From positions 11,551,639 to 11,615,638 of the forward strand of contig CM030717.1 of the NCBI GenBank assembly GCA_017979445.1: a DNA stretch of 64,000 nt, given 5' to 3'. This document shows positions 48,103 through 58,946 of the stretch, piece after piece. Positions within the stretch are counted from its first letter, which is position 1, and each line of letters starts with the position of its first letter. Both the position numbers and the translations under genes were made by a program. The stretch comes from Akebia trifoliata. Lineage: Eukaryota; Streptophyta; Magnoliopsida; Ranunculales; Lardizabalaceae. The notes beneath the pieces were generated by a model that was not told the DNA's origin, ran no database searches, and was given only the letters and a program-made list of their open reading frames with translations.

Positions 48103-49635
48103 TTTTTTTTGTCGATTAATGGGGGGTTAGGCAAACCCCCAACCAGAAAAAACAAGATTACAACCTATCATAGGCATGCCCAGAAGCATCCTTACATATA
48201 ATGTCTACCAACCTCTGAGGGAGGTCCCTATGCTCAAGAATAACGCTACCTGAAGAATGAAGGAGTGAAGCAAGAAAGTCGGCAGCTTTGTTGCATTCTC
48301 TGTAGCAGAAGGTGAATCCAATTTTTTGGAAGTGGCTCCCTTTCGTCTTAATTGCTTTAACTAGCCTTTCTTCTCTCCAAGGGATTGTTCTATCCCCCTT
48401 AATGCATTCGATAGCCTCTTTAGAGTCGGTTCTAATCTCTAGCACTTTGATGTTTTCCTTTTCCGCCATTGTCATCCCCTTTAGGATTGTTTGAAGCTCA
48501 TGGTGTAAGACTGTCTCTCCTTGGTTTTGCTCCGCTAAAGCTATCACCATCTTGCCATCGCTGTCTCTAATAATAACCCCTTCTCCTCCCCTGTCACCTT
48601 TTAGAGACCCATCGGTGTTAAGTACAAACCAGTGCTCCGGAGGCTTGGTCCATATGCATTGCAGAGGCACTCTAACCATATACTGAGGGCTTAGGTTCCA
48701 TGAGTCCATGAATGCTCTATTAGCAGGGTTGTCTTCCACAGAGGCTTCGATGTTTTGAAGTCTCATTTGAACATCTTTGAGTATCATAGTCTCTACAAGC
48801 TCAGAGGGGTTGTAGCTGTTTTGGAAGATCCTCCTACATCGCTCAGCCCACACATGGTGTATGAAGGCATTGAATGCCAATTTTTTAGTGACCGCATGAA
48901 AAGTTTTACCTTTGAAATTGTTGCATGCCCACTCGACCTCTTCTCTCCAATTTCTATTTGACTGGGGTATGTTAGATCTTCTTAGCATTCTTTGCCACAA
49001 GTCATGGGAGAAATTACATCCCAAAAATAAGTGATCCTCTGATTCAGGATGGTTTCTACAGAAGCAGCAACACGAGTTCTGAATGACTCCTCTAGCCTTG
49101 AGCATGTCTTGAGTTTTCAGACCCTTGCTTAGGCAAAGCCATGCAGTGGCGCTATGCCGTTTGATGTTGTTAGGGAACCATACCAAGGTGTGCCATCTAA
49201 CTTGAGGTATGGTCTCTTTAAGAGCTTTGTATGCAGATTTCATAGAATAAGTACCTTTAGGATCAACTGTCCAGATGACTCTGTCTGACTCCGAGCAGTC
49301 GAGATTCATAACTTTGATCTGATCCCATATCCCTCCTAACGAGGTAACTAGGTGGGCTGGAAGGTGCCACTCGCCTCCTCTAACCAAAATGCTGACCCTG
49401 ACTTCACTGTGAAGTCTGGTGTCATAGGAGTTCCCTTGTTGTATTACTCCCTCAGTAGTCCAAGGGTCATGCCATATAAAGGTGTTGCTGCCATCGCCGA
49501 TTCTATGAGTGATCATGTCTTTAGAGGCCTCTCTCATCTGTAACAACTTTCTCCACATCCATGATGTATTACTCGGGATACTCATAGTCCAGAAGTGGTT
49601 TTCTTTTATCAGATTCTTTTGGATTCATGTTTCTC
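48103..49635 (-). mobile_element. 5'-truncated LINE with target-site duplication
   Basis: On the minus strand the insert runs from 49,635 to a poly(A) tail (plus-strand T run at about 48,101-48,110). The 12-bp direct repeat CACATGTTTCTT flanks it exactly (48,091-48,102 and 49,636-49,647), the signature of target-primed reverse transcription. Just upstream of the tail is the 3' block GGGGGTTTGCCTAACCCCCC. The insert lacks endonuclease and polymerase. Confidence 0.9.
48158..49585 (-). CDS. LINE ORF2 C-terminus: zf-RVT plus RNase H
   Basis: A single open frame of 475 codons from the first Met. The frame is also open for about 12 codons upstream (...LIKENHFWTMSIPS). The zinc-binding reverse-transcriptase domain is about residues 120-210 (SAYKALKETIPQVRWHTLVW, then CCCFCRNHPESEDHLFLGC). 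The RNase H domain follows from about 325, with acidic residues in NTDGSLKGD, HHELQTILKG, RTDSKEAIECI and near the end ECNKAADFLAS. The fragment is cut before the polymerase core, so it cannot retrotranspose alone. It has no internal stop, which marks a recent insertion. It is not a host gene. Confidence 0.9.
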   Translation of the reverse strand: MSIPSNTSWMWRKLLQMREASKDMITHRIGDGSNTFIWHDPWTTEGVIQQGNSYDTRLHSEVRVSILVRGGEWHLPAHLVTSLGGIWDQIKVMNLDCSESDRVIWTVDPKGTYSMKSAYKALKETIPQVRWHTLVWFPNNIKRHSATAWLCLSKGLKTQDMLKARGVIQNSCCCFCRNHPESEDHLFLGCNFSHDLWQRMLRRSNIPQSNRNWREEVEWACNNFKGKTFHAVTKKLAFNAFIHHVWAERCRRIFQNSYNPSELVETMILKDVQMRLQNIEASVEDNPANRAFMDSWNLSPQYMVRVPLQCIWTKPPEHWFVLNTDGSLKGDRGGEGVIIRDSDGKMVIALAEQNQGETVLHHELQTILKGMTMAEKENIKVLEIRTDSKEAIECIKGDRTIPWREERLVKAIKTKGSHFQKIGFTFCYRECNKAADFLASLLHSSGSVILEHRDLPQRLVDIICKDASGHAYDRL

Positions 49636-49647
49636 CACATGTTTCTT

Positions 49648-50628
49648 GATGTAGCATGTTCTAGAATCATAAATTTTTTACCCTCGAGATACATAACAGT
49701 ATATCCCTATAAACATGTACAATTGTGTATCCCAAGAAAAGACTATGGTTCTGGCACACACCACGTCAAGGGGGGGGGGTGTTTTGTCAAAAAAATCATT
49801 ATTCTTTGTCAAATTGGCTAGACCTAAATCAATTTGGTTGGATCAATTTATATTTTTTATTAAAAAAGTTAGAAACATAACACTTTTTTCTTAAATTACT
49901 TTTATTTATTTTCAAAGAAAAATAACATTCAAAAAGTTCAATTTTGTTGGATCCATTTGTATATTTTATAAACAAAAAGTTATAAATATAACACTTTTTT
50001 TTCTTAAATTACTTTTATTTATTTTCACAGTAAAATAACATTTACAAAATTCGGTAGACAACTGATTTAAAAAAAAATTGGCTCCAACAAACTGAGTCAG
50101 TAATCCATTCTACTAAACACTATAATTAAAGTGTTGTGGTTGCAAAATTTTTCCAATTATAACAATAAGTCCAATTAGATTGACTTGTTTGAAACTTTCT
50201 GTATTGGATTTAAATAAAAGTTAGAAATCCAAATGTACCAAACTGTTAAGTGTGAAACCAAGAGAAAAAAACATAGAAGGCCTAGAAACAAATAATATAA
50301 TTATCAAAGCAGATGGATTCTTTATTTACTTTATCTATGTTTGTTTCCTCATGACATAATTGAATTTGTGGAGATTCTATGGTTTAACCGAAAGTTACAA
50401 TTAAAATTAAATAAACAAAGAAACCCATTGTTGATTGCGACAGAACAAACTCAAATGAACAAAATAAAATGTATCCTACTTTTACAAACTTCTCAAGATT
50501 GTTTAAGAGAGTTGAAATTTAACAAACCCTGTCTCATTAAAGCAAGGAACCAACCTCACTTTTAGACTCTCAATCTAAGTTAAATTTTTTTTATTATTAA
50601 ATTTTGATTATGGTTAGTTTACATTATA
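49648..50628. other. Gene-free AT-rich stretch
   Basis: A short run of G at 49,771-49,779 and a repeated phrase (ACACTTTTTTCTTAAATTAC near 49,880 and 49,990, about 110 bp apart) indicate a local duplication. Nothing else was recognised. Confidence 0.4.
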
Positions 50629-50636
50629 TTGCCAGT

Positions 50637-51765
50637 TAGGGGTGGAGCCAGGATTTTCCTGTAGTGGGGGCAAACTATGGTTAGTTGTATAGTGAAGATG
50701 AATGACTTTAGGGAGAAATTAAGAGATTTTTAGTTAGAAATTGAAAAAAATGATATCTAAGTCATTTCTAATTAATATTTGAGAAGTTCAAGTCAAGAGG
50801 CAATATCATCAACAAAAAATTGAAGAAGTGAGGGAGTGGGGATAAATGGGGCATGTTATTCATATTTTCAAATAAGAGTTTAGCCTCACGTTGAAGTTCT
50901 CCGTCAAACAGACAGTTGAGATGATACAGGTTTTCAAGAAAAATGTACCCTTAGAAAAAAAATTTGTATTGGTTCCTAGGCGATTAGTATTGATTTTTAG
51001 GAAATATTCGTTATTCCTCTTATCTCAATTATTTGTTTGATGGAGGAGTTGAAATCTAGCGTTTTCAAAAATAATAAAATGAAAAATGAAAGTGATGTAA
51101 TTGTCCATAGGCGGATTTGTGGCTTATAATTCAAGACATTAAATGCATTTTTGGATATGTGGTTCGATTCGAATTATCCAACTAATTAACAAAGTATTCT
51201 GGTGAAGCTTATAAAATATTAATAAGATATAGATAGGGGTGGAGCCAGGATTTTCCTGTAGTGGGGGCAAACTATGGTTAGTTTTTTAGTGAAGAAGAAT
51301 GGTTTTAGGGAGAAATTAAGATTTTTAGTTAAAAGTTGAAGAAAATGATATTTAGGTCATTTCCAATTAATATTTGAGAAGTCCTGGTCAAGAGGCAATG
51401 TCATCAACAAAAATTGAAGAGGTGAAGGGAGTGGGGATAAGTGGGGCATGTAATTAGTTGAAAATATAGGGGTATCTCAAAATTCTGTGGGAGCAAAAAT
51501 TTGAGGGAGGTGAGGGTGTAAGGGCAAATGGGGAGAGAGGTGAGGGAATGGGGACAAATGGGGCATGTAATTAGTTGAAAATACAGGGGTGTCTCAAAGT
51601 TCCATGAGGGCAAAAATTGGAGGGATGTGAGGGTGTGGGGGCAAATGGGGAGAGAGGTGAGGGAGTGGGGACAAATGGGGCATGTAATTAGTTGAAAATA
51701 CATGGGTGTCTCAAAGTTTTGTGGGGGCAATTGCCCCCACCAGCTCTTTACTAGCTCTGCCCCCG
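50637..51765. mobile_element. hAT-like non-autonomous element, internally duplicated
   Basis: An 8-bp direct repeat TTGCCAGT flanks the unit (50,629-50,636 and 51,766-51,773), the length typical of hAT elements. Terminal repeats are imperfect: TAGGGGTGGAGCCAG against CGGGGGCAGAGCTAG. The left end is present a second time at 51,234 with the same following 200 bp. The right third holds a roughly 116-bp tandem repeat (units with GGGGCATGTAATTAGTTGAA near 51,445, 51,559 and 51,677). An open frame across that array is a by-product. No transposase. Confidence 0.8.
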
Positions 51766-51773
51766 TTGCCAGT

Positions 51774-53079
51774 GCCAAGCATTAGTTTAAAACTCGAAAA
51801 CTTCTACTTTATTAAAATGTCTAATGAATCTGAGTCAATTAGACAAATCAAGAGTTGATTCAGACAAGTCAAATAAATTATATTAAATTTATAATATTTA
51901 AAAATATTTTTTTAATATTTTAAAGAATGTATATAATAAAACACAACAGTAGACTCTACTCAACTATTGCTTTGTGGGTATAAAAATTGAGACAATGGAG
52001 TGAGATTCACATAACTCTATTTTATTATCTTTTATTTCCTCCATTTTTTTCATTAATACCTTTCTAATTTTACTATATTTTCTCTTTTACCCTTTTAACC
52101 TGAAAGAAGATGTTCATGTCGTAGGCTTGGCTAACTTCAGTATTAAATATAGTTGCATTACATTGTCAATTTTGTACTTGACTTGATAATTTTTTGATCT
52201 CACTAGATATAGTTGATGAGTTGACTCAAAAAATTACATCCATTGAGTTTTGGGATCAAGACACCTCAGAATCCAATTAGGTTGAGTTGACTCGAATAAG
52301 TTCCAATTTGACGTGATGAGCTTAAAAAATGTGATCCCAAGCTTGATAAAGGATGTAGGTCACATTAGGAACTTGGGATGATGGATTATAAAAATCTCAT
52401 CACCACTTACGATAAATCTTTGATCCTCTTCAAACTTTTGAAAAGATTAAATAGAGAAACGAGATACACTCTATCAACCAAATTTTCGTATAAGACTTTT
52501 ATGTTGAAGTAACCTCAGGCTGGAATCTCATATCACACTTCTTGACATTAAAATGTATGGGAACCATAAATGCTTTTCATCGAGATATGAGCGAGATAGC
52601 ATCTATGGTTCCTATCCACATTCACGTCAAGAAGTGTGATATGAGGTTCCCACTTGAGGTCACTCCAGCACGACTCTAATTATAATCCTACCAAGAAATC
52701 GTTAAATAAAAAATACCAACATTCATGCATAGTGATTAAACTAATTCTAATATATAATGATGATTTAATGTATCATAATACACTTTATTTATTATATAAT
52801 ACATGTTTATCAAAATACTCTAATATTTAGGAAAATTTGTTATTAAGGCATCAACCAATAAACTTATTTTTGTGGATCATCCCAAATATTATCCAAAGCT
52901 TTTTATTATAGGATGAATTACCATTTGAAGAGTTGAATATGACAAAATATCATCCGGACTTTCTATTCATTTTAATTCCCAAAACATGCCTAGCAAGATC
53001 GTAGGTTTTTAAAGTGAAGATCTTGCCGATAAAAATTAGCAAGATCAAAGATTTTATATATATATATAATATATATATA

Positions 53080-53123
<44 letters not shown>

Positions 53124-53612
53124 TTTTTGAAATTGATGATCTAACTATTCTTCGGGGGAAAGAATTACGATCTTGCTAGGTTTTTTTTTTTTTTTTGAAT
53201 TAAAATGAACAGTTAGTCTGAATGGGAATTACTTGAAAAGTTGGTCACATTTTGGTAATTCTCTCTTTGTTATATATAATTCATATTTTTATTTATTTTT
53301 ACTTAGGTTTGCACGTGGATTCCATAATTTGATTTTTATATTTTATTGGAGCAGAGTTATGAGCCAAAGTTTTGGAGTAGTGGGCCCAAATGTGAGCGCA
53401 CGTGTTGGATACTCATCATTGAAATGATGAAACCGTGGTTAACTAAACTTTAATCCACCATCATCAGAAAATGCCACGTGGCACAACTTTACCTTATAAT
53501 GTCCCATGAGCAATAGGTCCACTTTTTTTATTTTATTTTATTTTACTTTAGTAAAAGATAAGTTTAATTTTTAATGATTTTGAGCAAAACCTTATTCACA
53601 CGATTCTTCAAA
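51774..53612. other. Gene-free stretch with (TA)n
   Basis: It holds part of the duplicated segment (52,480-52,690, see 45,960) and a TA-rich microsatellite at about 53,055-53,119. Near 53,390-53,510 it has ACGTG/CACGTGG motifs without a recognisable gene beside them. Confidence 0.45.
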
Positions 53613-54679
53613 CGGAAAATTACTTAGTAGTCCATGACTTTAACTTTTCTTTCAATTTAGTCCTTAACTTTGGCGGGTCATCAAAGTAGTTAATTTGGTA
53701 AATCCCTATTTACAAAATAGTCCTTGAACCCGAGGCATTTCTTACGATTGAAATATCGAAATTATCCTAACAATTCAAACTTACCATTTTTGTCCAAAAA
53801 ATTTAAATTTTCGATATCCCAATCAAGTTTTAGAGATTCCATTCCGATGAAAAAGGATTTGAGAAAGAAGAAAAAATCATTTTCAAGGGATTTTTCAATG
53901 TTTTACTTCTTTTTTAGATGAAAATCGATTAAGGATAGCTCTTTTGGTTTGAAATCATCTACACAAGTTGTTATATCAAGATTTAAATCGATCTTTCCAT
54001 GTATTTTAGTTGGAAAAACTTGAAAAAAAAATGGGAGAGTTTTACAACATTGAGGTCGACAATTTTATTATTATTTTTTGAGTTCAATATTTAAAAAAAA
54101 AAAATTATTGTCGACTTCATCAATTTTTTTTATTGTCGAGGTCGATTTGTTTTTTCGTGGGGTCGACAATATTTTTTTTTTTTAATTGTTGACCTCGACA
54201 CTATAAAACCCACTCGATTTCGTTTTTTCGAGTGTTTCTAACTAAAACACATGTAAAGATCGATTTAAATTTGATATAACGACTTGTGTAGATGATTTCA
54301 AATCAAAAGAACCATCCTTGATCGATTCATCAAAAAAGAAAGTAAAACAATTGAAAAACTCTAGTTTTTTACATATATTTTCAGAATGCTTGAAAAAAAT
54401 CTCCTAAAAATGATTTCTTCCTTCTCAAATCTTTTTCATCAGAATGGAGTCTCAAAAACTTGACTGGGATGTCGGAAATCCAATTTTTTTGGATAAAAAA
54501 GGGTGAGTTTGAATGGTTAGTGCAATATCAATATTTTAATAGTGAGAAATGTCTAGAGTGAGGATTATGGACTATTTTAAAAAAAGACAGTTATTAGATG
54601 AACTATTTTAATAACTCGCAAAAGTTAAGAACTAAATTGAAAGAAAGGTTAACACCAGGGACTATTAAGTAATTTTTCT
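53613..54679. mobile_element. Large foldback element (about 1.07 kb)
   Basis: The left arm GGAAAATTACTTAGTAGTCC and right end GGACTATTAAGTAATTTTTC are inverted. Pairing continues almost to the centre near 54,120-54,180 (for example AAATCATCTACACAAGTTGT at 53,955 against ACTTGTGTAGATGATTT at 54,281). The centre is rich in GTCGACctcga words. TTCTTCAAA occurs at both borders (53,604 and 54,680), a possible 9-bp target duplication as in Mutator-like elements, though it is offset by one base from the best terminus. No coding content. Confidence 0.75.
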
Positions 54680-54869
54680 TTCTTCAAAATCTTGACTTAG
54701 TGTCCCACTTGGAATAAAATGAGTGGTAAAGAAAAGCCGAACAACTAATACGGCCAAAGATTACTGAAAGCAACACATGTGACCGTCTCTTGTTCGTATC
54801 TGATCACTCTTATTTCACAATAATGTAGGACACGCGTGGGTATGGTGGTGTACAAGGAGTCAAGGACCT

Positions 54870-55560
54870 TGATAGCAATCTCTCAATTAATTCTTGAAAA
54901 ATTCACGAATTTTTCATTTTTTTTCAATGAAAGTACTACTTTTCAGATTATTGAACTATTATGAATAATTCACGGATTTTAAGTTTGAAAAAAATAAAAT
55001 GCAATTTTTATGAATTTTTATAAAATTCAGTGGAAAAAATGCTATTATAACTTGTATATTACAAAGTGTAAACTTGTAAGTTGTGACATGTAACACAAGT
55101 CAACTTTGAAGCGGTCATGCTTCAAAATTTGGGAGAAATCCATCTTTTTCAGTACAAAATGTCACTTTCATCTTTAAAAAAAATAATGACATGGCCTTCT
55201 ACATTTATTTGATTACACCTTAACTTTTCAAATTGATGATTTTTCCTTGACTTTGGTCTTTTTATAAAAAATCAATGGAACGATAACCTCAATGTCTTCA
55301 TTATCACCACCGTCACCATTAACAGCACCAATTTCATCATCACTATCACTATTAGCATCACTATCATATGGCCAAATTTTTTGTTTTCAAAATTTTTAAA
55401 TAAAACAGATAATACACATATGAAGCATATGCCACATATTTTCTATTTATTGAATTTTTGTTCGAATTTTAGACCAGATTTTTACAATCCAAAATCAAAT
55501 AGAACTTAAAATTTTCATGAATAAATTTTTTGTCGTATTCCAAATTGCTAACAAGGGTCT
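54870..55560. repeat. Duplicated segment, copy D
   Basis: This is the partner of about 46,390-47,110. It shares the order of blocks through GAACGATAACCTCAATGTC and the CATCATCAC-type tract. About 80% similar by eye, with small indels. Confidence 0.75.
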
Positions 55561-58500
55561 AGGACGTCCTGTATACTTTCTGAGCCACAAGCGCACACGT
55601 ATGGAACATTCATCGTGTCTATGACCATATTATTGTCGTTCTGATGTGATATTTACTCAAATAAATAAAATAAGATTCTAATATGAAAATCCGATTTTTT
55701 TATGTTTTCGGATCGGATTGATTCGAACATCGAGTATATTTCAGATCATTGCCAGCCTTATGTAAAAGGGTGAATCTCCATTTCGTGAGCTGATTACACA
55801 ACACAATTTCGACTTTGGTACACTATTCATCTTAATTCACAAAACATGCATTCATCATTTTTATAACCTACGAGCTCATGAGCTCGTCACTTTTAACATC
55901 TACGAATTCGTAGATATACCAACGAATTCATTGATTATAAAAATGGGCAAATTCACTTGAAATACATTATAGACACCCCATTTTTGTCTAAACCGAGCTC
56001 GAGAGCACCAAAGACCTTCTGAGAAGGGATTTGATTCGAGTCAATTTTCCATTTATTAATTTCCTTCATAATTTTCTTTGTTTTTCAAAATCAAGTTAAT
56101 GTTTCAAAATCACACCTATGATCATGTATTGGTAACCATCTTAAGATAGATGGGACAAGGTGCCTAACACTTTCATTATCCTTCAACCGAACCTCCTTAC
56201 CTTAGAAAATCTAGGTAGACCATTCCCTTCATCTTTTGGATATGTGAGTCACTACAAGCCAAAAATTAGATTTCGACTAATATTTTCTTATAGTATCCAT
56301 TCACACTTTAATTGAATGGTGATGACTTCTAAACCCATGTAGATGAGCTCAAATTTTTCTAAGGGTTTCGAAACCTGCGTATCTACATACATGTTTTGGG
56401 AATTAAAATTAACAGTGTACTAAAATTGAAATTTGAACATAAGTTGCAAAAAATTTGAAAAAAAAAATTCCCCACTTAAAACATCAAAGATTAGCACAGA
56501 ACTTGAGTAACATTAGCAAAAGTTGGTATGGCAATAACATCTTTATTAAAAAAATAAAATACAGATTCCAAGAGTTCTCCAAACCTAGTGAAAAATCTAA
56601 AAAGAAACTTAAACCTAATGTCATTTCTCTTCGTTTTTAGGGTTGGACTATTTTATCTCCAAAAGTTCTTTAAAAACTCTATAAATAACCTCATTTCTCA
56701 TGAGCTATTCATGCTCTCAAACTCTACCAAAATCTATATACTTAATACCTCCAACTTTCTCTCAACTCAAAAGCCATCAATCATCCTCTGATCCATAACC
56801 TTCTACAAAGAATCTACAATTATTCTCTAACCTTAAACTCTATGTAAATACTTTCAACTTACAATTCAATCCACGTAAAGACTCAAGCTTGACCAAGCAC
56901 TCAAGAAAACATTTCAAAGGACAAGGTAGGTTTAGCATGTAGTTTACTTTTAAATGTTTGCATTATCTCTACTTTACTTTTATTTTAAAAAGCCTTAGGA
57001 TGCTATGAATCACCCTCTCTCATCCTTAATAAATTAGACTTTAACCATGGGTATGTATTCGTGAAGCGGTTTGACAAAAAGGGTGGGAGTTGAAGTCTTC
57101 TTAGTCCATTTATCCCTCATACATCAAATTGTAAACTATACAACCACTTACATATACTTGATAATCATAAAGAAATGTGTCACCCTTTTACTGGGGTTGA
57201 AAGACTAAATTTTTAACCTTACATACATGCATTAAAGTTATAACACCAATGGAACTCAATAGAAGCTCTTTAAAAATCATAAACCAATATTCCTATTCCT
57301 GAAAATAATGTAGACGATAAGGGTATCCCTAATGTCTCACATTGATATCAAAGCCCCAAAAGTATAATTTTTATTATTTGCACACACCTATCTTTTCATG
57401 CATCTTTCTTAATCATCTTTAAAACATGACTAAGTCTAAAGATAACCACTCTAAAGCAAAGAGAATAGATTGTCTAACACCTTCCTCATTCTTTAACCGA
57501 ATCCTTTTACGTAGATTTTAAGTAAATTATACAATTTTCCATGAATGAGAGTCACTATAATGTCATGTAGAAATGATTTTTATAAAAAACTAATTCGGTT
57601 ATCCATTCAAACCCATTTCTAAAAAATAATAGTAGCGACTCCAAATAATGTACTATTGAGATTCGTAATGAACATCTCATGTCTACGATATTCTTATAAT
57701 CTTGATATATTTCTTGTCCATAATTTGTTATATAGTAGCAATTTTTTTTTATTTTACGAATTTTTTTAAGATTTTGATCTTAAAATTTACTTTGCGTAGA
57801 ACCTCGATGTGGAATGTATTATAAAGTCGAGTCTCAATAGTACCTCTTGTTGAGGTTTGACATTGTCGACATTTTTCATTTGCAGAAAATTTTAAATTTT
57901 GTTGGACACTTTCATTGAGATTCAACAATAGGTATAGTTGAGTCTCGACATTATAATACATTCCAACGTTAAGGTTCGACACTGAGTAAATTTTATGAAT
58001 AAAATCTTAAAAATTGAGTGACATCAATTTATTTATTTTTTATTAACATTTTCATTTTTATAACTATGAACAAGAAATATATCAAGATTATAAGAATATA
58101 TAAATCACTTAAAAAATGAAAGAAATATAGGACAAATACAAGTTTCACTATTGTTCCTCAAATCTAAAACCTTTGTTGAACTCCAATGGCATTTTGGTAG
58201 AAAAAACAAATCTCTCTCTATTTTGATGGTTTTGAGAGAGAAGAAGTTACAATTTAGAAGATTAATTTAAGGATTTATTAAAGAAATTGTAGGTGAGGGT
58301 ATTTCTATCCCAAAACATGAATTACCATAGTAAATAGCCATATTTTGAATATTAAAAAAAATTACCCTTTTTTTTTATCATTATCATAAACCTATGAAAT
58401 TTTTATGGTAAATGTCCTTAAAAATATATGATAAATTTTGTTGAAAAATAAAATTCTTACAAATTTGGAACCATTGATTGAGTAGTCCACTTTTCTTTTT

Positions 58501-58946
58501 AGTTAATATTGCTAATAGACCCAAGTTCAATACATTTAACATTTTGTTAGGACTAAAAGAAATTTTCGATAAAATTAATTCAAGTGATGAGAATGGACTA
58601 ATAAATTGATATTTATAATTAATTTTGGAATTAAGTAGAAATGACAATATGGTGAAAACAGGTAAGATAAAGGGAGGCCTATCATTTTTCAAAATCTTGT
58701 GGAGTCTTTGTGTATTAAAAAAAAAAACTTAGGGAAATAAGGGAGTTTTTGTAATAAAACTGTAATAGATAGGTTCATGAAGGTAAATATGTTGGATCGT
58801 GGGGATCGAGGGGAACAGACCTTTTCCCAGTAGCTGAAAGAGAGAGACTAAAGACTAGATTCATCCATTTTTAATTTTATATTTATATTTTATTTCATTT
58901 ATTCAGAATTACAGAAAATTTGCAGCCCCTCTTATTCTTCCTTTAT
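55561..58946. other. Gene-free stretch downstream of CYP90A1
   Basis: Mostly anonymous AT-rich DNA. At 57,688-58,099 a foldback has 30-bp arms (ATTCTTATAATCTTGATATA and TATATCAAGATTATAAGAAT) and interior GTTGAGGTTTGACA-type words. At about 56,515-56,545 there is one end of the small MITE family (AAAAGTTGGTATGGCAATAA). No gene was recognised. Confidence 0.5.

Noticed and set aside
51404..51778. A 124-codon minus-strand frame with repeated PLYFQLITCPICPHS-like units
   Set aside because: It is the translation of the 116-bp tandem array inside the hAT-like element; the unit length only happens to keep a frame open, and no family is recognisable.
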